Source of the DNA: DASRHY01 sp035650275 | GTDB taxonomy: Bacteria > Actinomycetota > Actinomycetes > Propionibacteriales > Kribbellaceae | DNA: 64,000 nt | Assembly: GCA_035650275.1 (NCBI GenBank) | Contig: DASRHY010000339.1 | Location: 3,063-67,062, forward strand | Direction of reading: 5' to 3' | In this document: positions 25,807-33,594 of the stretch, in pieces | Layout: each line of letters opens with the position of its first letter | Position numbering within the stretch: the stretch's first letter is position 1 | Position numbers and translations under genes: made by a program | The notes under the pieces: model-generated | Told to the model about the DNA's origin: nothing | Seen by the model: the letters and a program-made list of their open reading frames with translations, nothing else | The model's database searches: none

Positions 25807-25843
25807 CTAACAAGAAAGTTTCTTTAAAGAAATGGCTCGTTAG
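25807..25843. promoter_or_regulatory. Palindromic operator between the sugar cassette and the ROK repressor
   Basis: A 14-bp perfect palindrome TTTCTTTAAAGAAA (25819-25832) lies in an AT-rich island, overlapping the near-palindrome AAGAAAGTTTCTT (25812-25824). CTAAC (25807-25811) and GTTAG (25839-25843) flank it symmetrically. ROK repressors bind AT-rich palindromes of this type, so this is the probable operator for both directions. Confidence 0.75.
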
Positions 25844-25868
25844 CCTATCGTGACGAATGGAGGCAGGG

Positions 25869-27029
25869 ATGAGCCGAGACCCAGGCACGCCGCGGCTGTT
25901 GCGCAGGCTGAACGACCGGTCCGCGCTGGAGCTGCTGCTGTCGGACGGGCCGCTCACCCGTGCCGAGCTCGGCGACCGCACCGGCCTGTCCCGGGTGACC
26001 GCGGCCCAGCTACTGACAAGGCTGGTCGAGCGCGGTCTGGTCGAGGTGACCGGCGAGCGCGGCGGCAGCCGGGGACCGAACGCGGCCCTGTACGGCGTGG
26101 TGCCGTCCACCGCGTACGTCGCCGGGCTGGAGGTGTTGCCGGACCGGACCACGGTGGGCGTCGCCGACATCACCGGTGAGGTGGTCGTCGAGGTCGTGAC
26201 AGACCCGCTGGACGGCGACGACCCGATCGGCACGGTGCAGAGCGCGGTCGAGCGAGCCTGCGAGACCGCGAAGATCGAGATGTCCCGGCTGCACGCCTTC
26301 GTCATCGGTACCAAGGGCATGGTCGATCCGCGCACCGGCGACATGCGCTTCTCCTACGACCTGCCGGCCTGGCACGCCGGCGTGCTGGCCAGCCTGCGCG
26401 ACCGGCTTGGTGAGTCGGTGACGATCGAGAACGACGTCAACCTGGTGGCACTGGCCGAGCACAGGTACGGCGCCGGCGTCGGTCACGACGACTTCGTGGT
26501 GCTCTGGACCGGCGTCGGGCAGGGTCTCGGCATCATGCTCGGTGGCCGGCTGCACCGCGGTGTGCTCGGCGGCGCGGGCGAGATCGGCTGGCTGCCGGTT
26601 CCGGGCGAGCCGTTGCCCGCCGACGTCGCGCACCCGACGTCCGGGTCGTACCAGCGGCTGGTCGGCCCGGAGGCGATGGCCGAACTAGCCGGCCGGCACG
26701 GCGTGCCCGGCGAATCGGCCTCGGAGCAGGTCGGAGCGGCAGTCGCCGGTGGCTTCAGGGCGTACCTCGACGAGCTCGCGCACCGACTCGCGATCGGGGT
26801 GGCAGCCGTCTCGGTCGTGATCGACCCGGGCCTCGTCGTACTCAGCGGCGACGTCGGCACTGCCGGCGGCGCCGAGCTGGCGTCCCGTGTGGAACGGGCC
26901 GCGGCCAGGATGTGCCCGACCGGGCCGAGCGTCGTCCCGACCGGCGTTACCGGTAACCCGGTCCTGCGCGGAGCCCTCGTCGCCGCCCTGGACCGCGCAC
27001 GCGAGGAGGTCTTCTCCGACACCGTGTGA
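25869..27029 (+). CDS. ROK family transcriptional regulator
   Basis: 386 residues from the ATG at 25869, which has GGAGG at 25859-25863. An N-terminal winged helix (LSDGPLTRAELGDRTGLSRV) is followed by a sugar-kinase-like ROK fold with ENDVNLVALAEH and WTGVGQGLGIMLGG. The CxCGxxGC zinc motif normal in ROK proteins is absent: after GAGEIGWLPVPGEP no Cys follows. This version is therefore probably a repressor without kinase activity. It is divergent from the ABC sugar cassette across the palindrome at 25807-25843, so it likely senses the imported sugar or its phosphate. Confidence 0.9.
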   Translation: MSRDPGTPRLLRRLNDRSALELLLSDGPLTRAELGDRTGLSRVTAAQLLTRLVERGLVEVTGERGGSRGPNAALYGVVPSTAYVAGLEVLPDRTTVGVADITGEVVVEVVTDPLDGDDPIGTVQSAVERACETAKIEMSRLHAFVIGTKGMVDPRTGDMRFSYDLPAWHAGVLASLRDRLGESVTIENDVNLVALAEHRYGAGVGHDDFVVLWTGVGQGLGIMLGGRLHRGVLGGAGEIGWLPVPGEPLPADVAHPTSGSYQRLVGPEAMAELAGRHGVPGESASEQVGAAVAGGFRAYLDELAHRLAIGVAAVSVVIDPGLVVLSGDVGTAGGAELASRVERAAARMCPTGPSVVPTGVTGNPVLRGALVAALDRAREEVFSDTV

Positions 27030-27082
27030 ATATCGGTGGCGACTGTGTGTCAAACCTGACCGGAGCCAGCGGCCCGATGTAT

Positions 27083-27131
27083 CTGTACGGCCCCTGCCGG
27101 CGTCCGTACAGGTAACACGCGCACGGCGTGT
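27083..27131. promoter_or_regulatory. Two inverted repeats before the second Ser/Thr kinase gene
   Basis: CTGTACGG (27083-27090) pairs perfectly with CCGTACAG (27104-27111). ACACGC (27115-27120) pairs with GCGTGT (27126-27131). They lie in the 126-bp gap before the kinase ATG at 27156 and could be operators or RNA hairpins. Kinase 1 also has an inverted repeat at the equivalent place, but with a different sequence. Confidence 0.45.
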
Positions 27132-27155
27132 CCGTTTCGGGGGGCGGGACAGGCG

Positions 27156-27980
27156 ATGACAACAGTTGCGGCGGAGCCGACCGTGGGCTCGACGCGCGTG
27201 GGCGCGAGCCGGCGGATCGCCGGCCGCTACCGGCCGCGTCGCCTGCTCGGACGTGGTGGCATGGGCCGGGTCTGGCTCGCCGACGACGAGCTGCTGGACC
27301 GGCAGGTCGCGCTGAAGCAGGTCCTGGTGGGGCAGTCCGCGCTCGGTGAGGCGCGGGCGCTGGCGCGGCTGGACCACATCGGCGTGGTGCGGGTGCACGA
27401 CCTGATCGAGGACGGCGGCGACCCGTGGATCGTGATGGAGGTGCTGTCCGGCCGCACGTTGGGCGCTGCGGTGGCGGACGGTCCACTGCGGGTCGCGGAG
27501 GTCGCGTCGATCGGTCTGCGGCTGCTGGACGCGCTGGATGCTGTGCATGGGGCGGGTCTGGTGCACGGTGACGTCAAACCGGCGAACGTGCAGCTGTGTG
27601 ACGACGGTCGGGTGGTGCTGACCGACTTCGGGATCGCGTCGCCACGCGATGACGAGTCGACGATGGCGACCGGCGGCATGGCGGGGAGTCCGGCGTACAT
27701 CTCGCCGGAGCGGGCGCGCGGCGACAGCATCGGCGCCGAGTCGGATCTGTTCTCGCTGGGCGCGACGCTGTTCGCCGCGGCGGAGGGACGCTCACCGTTC
27801 GGGACAGGGGATCCGTTCAGCACGCTGGTCGCGGTCGTTCAGGAGCCGCCCGGGCCGTTCCAGCGGGCCGGCACGCTGCGTCCGGTGCTGGAGGGGCTAC
27901 TAGCCAAGAAGCCGGCGGACCGGCTGACAATCGGCCAGGCCCGCGCCCTTCTGCGTGACGTGGCCGCGATGGCGAGCTGA
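27156..27980 (+). CDS. Soluble serine/threonine protein kinase (Hanks type), kinase 2
   Basis: A 274-residue kinase-only protein. It has LGRGGMGRVW (31-40), K54 (VALKQV), the catalytic loop HGDVKPAN with D139, DFG at 157-159 and an activation loop ending GGMAGSPAYISPERARGD that is nearly identical to kinase 1. No membrane helix or sensor domain follows. The HRD arginine is replaced by Gly. It is clearly a paralogue of the kinase at 20245-21108, about 7 kb away on the same strand, separated by the sugar cassette and ROK gene. It converges with putA. Confidence 0.92.
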   Translation: MTTVAAEPTVGSTRVGASRRIAGRYRPRRLLGRGGMGRVWLADDELLDRQVALKQVLVGQSALGEARALARLDHIGVVRVHDLIEDGGDPWIVMEVLSGRTLGAAVADGPLRVAEVASIGLRLLDALDAVHGAGLVHGDVKPANVQLCDDGRVVLTDFGIASPRDDESTMATGGMAGSPAYISPERARGDSIGAESDLFSLGATLFAAAEGRSPFGTGDPFSTLVAVVQEPPGPFQRAGTLRPVLEGLLAKKPADRLTIGQARALLRDVAAMAS

Positions 27981-27999
27981 CGCAGCCGGGTTGAACCGG

Positions 28000-30900
28000 T
28001 CAGATCAGCTCGTCGGACAGGTGGTTCGGCGTGCCGAAGCGGTGCGCGGTGATGCTCACGGCCTGCTCGCGCAGGAACGGCAGCAGCTCGATCCGGCCCG
28101 CCTCGGTGACCGGCTGGGCGTAGATCGCGATATCCGGGCGGCCGCCGATCGCGGCGTACAGCTCGGCGGCGGACCCGCCGAGCAGCCGGATCCGGCCGCC
28201 GACCAGCGACGCTGCCCGGGCGTGCCAGGTCGCGTCGTCCTCGACCCGGACCGTGATCCCCAGCGCGTCGATCGCGTTCCGGACCGCGGCCGGCACATCG
28301 TCGTACGACGAGATGGTCACGAGTGCGCCGCTGAGTCTGCCGGCGGCGGCGACCCGCAGCAGGTCGGTGATGGTGGATCCCGCGGCGTACCGGATCGTCA
28401 CGGCGTGCGGGTCGTAGCGGAACACGTTGCGCTCGACGCCGAGCTGGGACACGTCCTTCGCGGTACCGAACTCCGATGCCCATGCCGCGGCGTCGCTGCG
28501 CAGCGCCCGCTCCAGGGACTCGCGGCACTCCTGCGGGGCGACCGCCAGCAAGGTCGCCGGACCGGCCGGGATCTCGGCGGTCGCCGTCGCCGGCGCCGGC
28601 TCCCAGTCGCTGAGGCCGACCAGGTAGTTCGGTCCGCCGGCCTTGGTGCCGGCGCCGACCGCGGACTTCTTCCAGCCGCCGAACGGCTGCCGGCGCACGA
28701 TCGCGCCGGTCGTGCCGCGGTTCACGTACAGGTTGCCGGCCTGGACCCGGTCCAGCCAGAGCTTCAGGTCGTCCGGGTCCAGTGAGTGCAGCCCGGCGGT
28801 GAGGCCGTATGCGACCTCGTTCTGGATCTCGACAGCCTGCTCGAGCGAGTCCGCGGTCATGATGCCGAGCACCGGGCCGAAGTACTCGACCAGGTGGTAC
28901 TCCGAGCCGCGCGCGACGCCCTCCTTGACGCCGGGGGACCACAGCTTGCCATCGTCGAGCTGCTTCGGCTCGACCACCCAGGACTCGCCTCGGTCGAGGG
29001 TGGTGAGGGCCTTGAGCAGCTTGCCCTTCGGCGGCTCGATCATCGGACCCATCTGCGTGGTCGCATCGGCCGGGAGACCGACCTTCAGCGACGTCACCGC
29101 GTCGACGAGCTGGTTGCGGAACCGCTTCGAGGTGCCGACCGACCCGACCAGGATGACCAGCGAGGCGGCCGAGCACTTCTGGCCGGCATGGCCGAACGCG
29201 GAGTACACGACGTCCTTCACCGCGAGGTCGATGTCCGCGCTGGGGGTCACGATGATCGAGTTCTTGCCGCTGGTCTCGGCCAGCAGCGGCAGGTCATCGC
29301 GGAACGACCGGAACAGCTCGGCGGTCTCGTAGGCGCCGGTGAGGATCAGCCGGTCCACCCGCGGGTCCGACACCAGCCGCCGGCCGAGGTCGTGCTCGGT
29401 GAGCTGGACCAGCCGCAGCACGTCGCGCGGTACGCCGGCCTCCCACAACGCGTCCACCATCACCGACCCGGTACGACGTGCCTGCGACGCCGGCTTCACC
29501 ACGACGGCCGATCCGGCGGCCAGCGCGGACAGCGTCGAGCCGGCCGGGATCGCGAGCGGGAAGTTCCACGGCGGGGTGACCACGGTGAGCCGGACCGGCT
29601 TGTGCACCGCACCGTCCACGTCGTCCAGCGCCTCGGCCAGCGACGCGTAGTAGTTCGCGAAGTCGATCGCCTCGGACACCTCGGGATCGCCCTGGTCGAG
29701 TGTCTTGCCGGCCTCGGCCGCCATCACCTCGAGCAGCTCGGCCCGGCGCCGCTCCAGCACCACCGCGGCCTTGCGCAGGTGGGCCGCGCGCTCCCGGCCG
29801 GTCAGCGCGCCCCACTTCGCACCTGCCTCGACCGCGCCGGCGATCACGGTCTCGACCTGCTCGGGCGTGCTCAGGGTCGTGCTCTCGACCAGGTCGTTGC
29901 CGACGGCACTGACCGGAACCCGGGCCAGGATCTCCCGGCTCCAGGCCGCGTTCGCGGGCAGTGCGGGGTCGGTGTCCGCGACGTTGTGGAAGGTCTCGGC
30001 CACCTTGTCAGGCGGTGCGACCCGGCGGTCCTGGGTCCGGTTCGGCGCCGGCACGGATCGGTCCAGCGCCTCCAGGGAGGCCAGGAACCGGTCCTTCTCC
30101 CGCGCGAACAGCGCCTTGTCGTCGTGCAGGTCGAACACCGCGGACATGAAGTTCTCCCGGCTGGCGCCCTCCTCGAGCCGGCGGATCAGGTAGGCGATCG
30201 CCACGTCGAACTCGGCCGGGTGCACCACCGGGGTGTAGAGCAGCAACCCGCCGACCTCGCGCTTGACCACCTCGGCCTGGCCCTGCGCCATGCCGAGCAG
30301 CATCTCGAACTCGACGCCGTCACGGACGCCGCGCTTGCCCGCGAGCAGCCAGGCGAAGGCGATGTCGAACAGGTTGTGGCCGGCCACGCCGATCCGGATG
30401 TTCCGGATCCGGTCAGGGTGGAGCGCGTAGTCGAGCACACGCTTGTAGTTGGTGTCCGAGTCCTGCTTGCTGTCCCAGGTCGCGAGCGGCCAGTCGTGCA
30501 GCGACGCCTCGACCCGCTCCATCGGCAGGTTGGCGCCCTTCACCACGCGGACCTTGATCCCGGCGCCGCCGCGGGCCCGTCGCGCGGCCGCCCACTCCTG
30601 CAGCCGGATCATCGCGCCGAGCGCGTCCGGCAGGTAGGCCTGCAGCACGATGCCGGCCTCGAGCTGGGAGAACTCGGGCTGGTCCAGCAGTGCGGTGAAC
30701 ACCGCGACGGTCAGGTCCAGGTCGCGGTACTCCTCCATGTCCAGGTTGATGAACTTCGCGGGGCTCGCCGCCGCCGCGCGACGGAACAGCGGGGTGAGCG
30801 ACTCGACCACGTGCTCGACCGCCTCGTCGAACGCCCAGGCCGAGTGCGGCGCCACGGTCGACGACACCTTGATCGATACGTAGTCGATGTCGTCGCGGGC

Positions 30901-31467
30901 CAGCAGCCGGTGCGTGCCCTCGAGCCGGCGGGCCGCCTCGCGCTCGCCGAGCACGGCCTCGCCGAGTAGGTTCACGTTCAGCCGCTCGCCGTGTGCGCGG
31001 ATCCGCTTGATCGACCGGCCGAGCTTCGCGGGCCGGGCATCCACGATCAGGTGCCCGACCATGCCGCGCAGCACCCGTCGTACGACGGGGATGACAGCGG
31101 CGGGCGCGAGCTTGCCGGCAGCGGCGCCGGTCCGGATCGCCGTGCGCAGGTGCACCGGCAGGAAGGAAGGCACATCCTTCGCGAGCTCGGCGAACGCCCG
31201 GGCGGCGACCTTCGGGTCCTCGGGCCGGATCACGTTGTCGATGAAGCCGACCGTGAACGGCAGGCCGCGCGGATCCTTGAGCACACCGGCGAGCCGCTCC
31301 GCCGAGGCGTCCGGACGGATCTTCGCGGACTCGGCCAGCCAGCGCTGGACGGTCGCGATCGTCTCGTCGGCGAGGTCGGTCAGCTCGCTCAGGCCGGCGG
31401 GGTCGCCATGCTCGGCGGGGACACTGTCGAGGGTCCGGGAAATGGACCGCTTGGTGGACACAGGCAT
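28000..31467 (-). CDS. putA: Bifunctional proline dehydrogenase / L-glutamate gamma-semialdehyde dehydrogenase (PutA)
   Basis: 1155 residues from the ATG at 31467. The N-terminal half is the FAD-dependent proline dehydrogenase barrel (about 130-450; YRDLDLTVAVFTALLDQPEF, ARGGAGIKVRVVKGAN). The second half is the NAD-dependent P5C dehydrogenase, with E at about 730 (LLAETSGKNS) and catalytic Cys at about 763 (GHAGQKCSAAS), plus a further 150-residue C-terminal tail. It converts proline to glutamate. No ribbon-helix-helix DNA-binding domain is present, so unlike enteric PutA it cannot be its own repressor. The divergent LysR gene is the likely regulator. Many actinobacteria split these two activities; here they are fused. 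Confidence 0.93.
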   Translation of the reverse strand: MPVSTKRSISRTLDSVPAEHGDPAGLSELTDLADETIATVQRWLAESAKIRPDASAERLAGVLKDPRGLPFTVGFIDNVIRPEDPKVAARAFAELAKDVPSFLPVHLRTAIRTGAAAGKLAPAAVIPVVRRVLRGMVGHLIVDARPAKLGRSIKRIRAHGERLNVNLLGEAVLGEREAARRLEGTHRLLARDDIDYVSIKVSSTVAPHSAWAFDEAVEHVVESLTPLFRRAAAASPAKFINLDMEEYRDLDLTVAVFTALLDQPEFSQLEAGIVLQAYLPDALGAMIRLQEWAAARRARGGAGIKVRVVKGANLPMERVEASLHDWPLATWDSKQDSDTNYKRVLDYALHPDRIRNIRIGVAGHNLFDIAFAWLLAGKRGVRDGVEFEMLLGMAQGQAEVVKREVGGLLLYTPVVHPAEFDVAIAYLIRRLEEGASRENFMSAVFDLHDDKALFAREKDRFLASLEALDRSVPAPNRTQDRRVAPPDKVAETFHNVADTDPALPANAAWSREILARVPVSAVGNDLVESTTLSTPEQVETVIAGAVEAGAKWGALTGRERAAHLRKAAVVLERRRAELLEVMAAEAGKTLDQGDPEVSEAIDFANYYASLAEALDDVDGAVHKPVRLTVVTPPWNFPLAIPAGSTLSALAAGSAVVVKPASQARRTGSVMVDALWEAGVPRDVLRLVQLTEHDLGRRLVSDPRVDRLILTGAYETAELFRSFRDDLPLLAETSGKNSIIVTPSADIDLAVKDVVYSAFGHAGQKCSAASLVILVGSVGTSKRFRNQLVDAVTSLKVGLPADATTQMGPMIEPPKGKLLKALTTLDRGESWVVEPKQLDDGKLWSPGVKEGVARGSEYHLVEYFGPVLGIMTADSLEQAVEIQNEVAYGLTAGLHSLDPDDLKLWLDRVQAGNLYVNRGTTGAIVRRQPFGGWKKSAVGAGTKAGGPNYLVGLSDWEPAPATATAEIPAGPATLLAVAPQECRESLERALRSDAAAWASEFGTAKDVSQLGVERNVFRYDPHAVTIRYAAGSTITDLLRVAAAGRLSGALVTISSYDDVPAAVRNAIDALGITVRVEDDATWHARAASLVGGRIRLLGGSAAELYAAIGGRPDIAIYAQPVTEAGRIELLPFLREQAVSITAHRFGTPNHLSDELI

Positions 31468-31534
31468 GACGATCTCACTTCGCTCGCGGTGAAGGGCGCA
31501 ACGGGGCCTCGGGACCAGTGTGGGCCGCGCATAG

Positions 31535-31584
31535 CGTAAGATAAAGCGTGGTTTTCTGACGGATATCCATAACTTCTCCTTACG
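31535..31584. promoter_or_regulatory. putA/LysR intergenic regulatory region
   Basis: CGTAAGATAAAG (31535-31546) and CTTCTCCTTACG (31573-31584) form an inverted repeat matching at 10 of 12 positions. GGATATCC (31561-31568) is a perfect palindrome between them, and the region is AT-rich for this genome. It lies between divergent putA and LysR starts and is a likely LysR binding region. Confidence 0.45.
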
Positions 31585-31599
31585 GTTCCGGGATGGCCG

Positions 31600-32496
31600 A
31601 TGTTCGACGTACGACGCCTGCGGCTGCTGCGGGAGCTGAGCGTCCGCGGCACCATCGCGGACGTCGCGGCTGCGCTGCACCAGAGCCCGTCCGCGGTGTC
31701 CCAGCAGCTCGCGCAGCTGGAGAAGGAGGCCGGCGTCGCGCTGCTGCGCAAGGCCGGCCGGCGGGTCCAGCTCACCCCGCAGGCCGAGATCCTGGTCGAG
31801 CACACGGCGGCGATCCTGGAGCGGCTCGAGCTGGCCGAGTCCGACGTGGTCGCGTCGCTGCAGGAGGCCACCGGCACGGTGCGGATCGCGGTGTTCCAGT
31901 CCGCGGCGCTGGCACTGATGCCGGAGATGCTGCAGACACTCGCGACCCGGCATCCGCGGTTGCGGGTGACGATGACGCAGCGGGAGCCGGAGACGGCGCT
32001 GCTGGAGACGTTCGCCCGCGACTTCGACCTGGTGGTCGCGGAGCAGTACCCGGGCCACGCCGCGCCGTGGCACCCCGAGCTGGACCGGGTCGGGCTGACC
32101 CGGGATCGGATCCGGCTCGCTGTGTCGCCCGGTGCGGACGTCGGCACGCTGGCCGACGCCGCCGGACTCGCCTGGGTGATGGAGCCGTACGGCGCGGCGT
32201 CGCGGCACTTCGCCGAGCAGGCCTGCCGGCAGGCCGGGTTCGAGCCCGACGTGCGGTTCGAGACCGCGGACCTGACCGCGCAGATCGCGCTGATCGAGAC
32301 CGGCAATGCGGTCGCGCTGATCCCGGACCTGCTCTGGATCCGGCGCGAGCCGTCGGTGCGGCTGGTCGGGCTGGACGGCGCGCCGCACCGGACCGTGTTC
32401 ACCGCGGCCCGCCGGTCGACCGCCCAGCGGCCGTCGATCCTCGCCTGCCGGGACGCCCTCGCCGAGGCGGTCGCGAACCTGACGCCGGTGCTTTGA
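31600..32496 (+). CDS. LysR family transcriptional regulator
   Basis: A 298-residue LysR regulator. The winged HTH is at 1-60 (LLRELSVRGTIADVAAALHQ followed by SPSAVSQQLAQLEKEAGVAL). A periplasmic-binding-like effector domain follows from about 90, with TVRIAVFQSAALALMPEML at its start. It is divergent from putA with a 130-bp shared promoter and is the natural candidate activator for proline catabolism. The effector could be proline or P5C, which is inference. Confidence 0.9.
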   Translation: MFDVRRLRLLRELSVRGTIADVAAALHQSPSAVSQQLAQLEKEAGVALLRKAGRRVQLTPQAEILVEHTAAILERLELAESDVVASLQEATGTVRIAVFQSAALALMPEMLQTLATRHPRLRVTMTQREPETALLETFARDFDLVVAEQYPGHAAPWHPELDRVGLTRDRIRLAVSPGADVGTLADAAGLAWVMEPYGAASRHFAEQACRQAGFEPDVRFETADLTAQIALIETGNAVALIPDLLWIRREPSVRLVGLDGAPHRTVFTAARRSTAQRPSILACRDALAEAVANLTPVL

Positions 32497-32549
32497 TCCC
32501 TCGTCGTACGTCCCTAGGCTTTCGTCCCGGGCGACGACGAGAGGATCCG

Positions 32550-33584
32550 ATGGACGCGCGCGCACTGCATGACGATGCCGTGGTGGTCGACACGCACAAC
32601 GACCTGATCCTGCTGGTGGACCACTTCGACCGGCGCGGCCAGCGGCAGCATTTCGAGGAGTTCTGGCTGCCGCAGCTGCGGTCCGGCGGGGTGGACGTGC
32701 AGGTGCTGCCGATCTGCGTGGAGGAGCAGTTCCAGTCCGAGGGCGGGCTGCGCCGGACGCTGCTGCTGGTCGAGCGGATCTACGAGCTGGCCGAGGAGCA
32801 CGCCGGTGAGGTGGCGATCTGCCTGACCGGAGCGGACGTCGACGCCGCGGTCGCGGCCGGGAAGATCGCGTTCGTGATCGCGCTGGAGGGTGCGCATGCG
32901 ATCGGGCAGGACCCGGCGTTGATCCGCACGCTGGAGCGGGTCGGGGTGCGGGTGGTGTCGCTGGCGCACCTGAACCGGACCTTCCTGGCCGACGGCAGCG
33001 GGCTCGACGACTCGTCCCGCGGTGGGCTGACGCCGGAAGGTGTCGAGGTGTTCACCGAGATGGAGCGGCTCGGGGTGGTGTTCGACATCAGCCACCTCGG
33101 CCTGGCCGGGGTCGAGGACGTGCTGGAACGTGCGACCCGGCCGTTCCTCGCGACCCACTCGGCGTGTCTGGCGCTGGTCGACGTGCACCGCAACCTGGGT
33201 GACGAGCAGGTCAAGCGGATCGCCGAGCTGGGCGGTGTGATCGGGGTCGCGGCGGCGATCCCGATGTTCATCGACGGCGAGGACCCGTCCGCCGACCGGG
33301 TGGTGGACCACATCGAGCACCTGGTCGGGGTCGCCGGGGTGGACCATGTCGGTCTGGGGCCGGACTTCATCGACGACTACTACCAGCAGGTGCTCCCCGG
33401 CTGGCGGCCGGTCGCCGGACTGGGCAGGCCGCTGACGCACGCTGAGATCGAGCGGCCGGCCGACCTGCCGAAGCTCACCGACGCGATGGTGCGGCGCGGC
33501 TTCTCCGAGCCCGACATCCGCAAGATCCTGGGGGAGAACGTGCTGCGGGTGCTCCGCGAGGTGATGGGGGTGCCCGCGGGGTAG
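32550..33584 (+). CDS. Membrane dipeptidase-like metallopeptidase (M19)
   Basis: 344 residues from the ATG at 32550, with GAGAGG just upstream and a possible -10 TAGGCT at 32514-32519. It has the M19 metal-ligand motifs: HND at residues 16-18 (VVVDTHNDLIL), E in FVIALEGAHAIG, H in FDISHLG and H in FLATHSACLAL, and D in HVGLGPDFID. These zinc enzymes hydrolyse dipeptides or D-amino-acid-containing dipeptides. There is no signal peptide, so this one is cytoplasmic. It lies 53 bases after the LysR stop and 10 bases before the sigma-factor start. Cytoplasmic M19 proteins sometimes act in natural-product or pyrroloquinoline pathways, but nothing here points to that. Confidence 0.9.
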   Translation: MDARALHDDAVVVDTHNDLILLVDHFDRRGQRQHFEEFWLPQLRSGGVDVQVLPICVEEQFQSEGGLRRTLLLVERIYELAEEHAGEVAICLTGADVDAAVAAGKIAFVIALEGAHAIGQDPALIRTLERVGVRVVSLAHLNRTFLADGSGLDDSSRGGLTPEGVEVFTEMERLGVVFDISHLGLAGVEDVLERATRPFLATHSACLALVDVHRNLGDEQVKRIAELGGVIGVAAAIPMFIDGEDPSADRVVDHIEHLVGVAGVDHVGLGPDFIDDYYQQVLPGWRPVAGLGRPLTHAEIERPADLPKLTDAMVRRGFSEPDIRKILGENVLRVLREVMGVPAG

Positions 33585-33594
33585 CGTCGGCGAC

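Noticed and set aside
27980..28000. Terminator hairpin between kinase 2 and putA
   Set aside because: Arms around GTTGAAC are broken by mismatches and no T run follows.
28786..30969. Plus-strand open frame of about 730 codons opposite putA
   Set aside because: No recognisable domain, and PutA on the other strand is complete and unambiguous.
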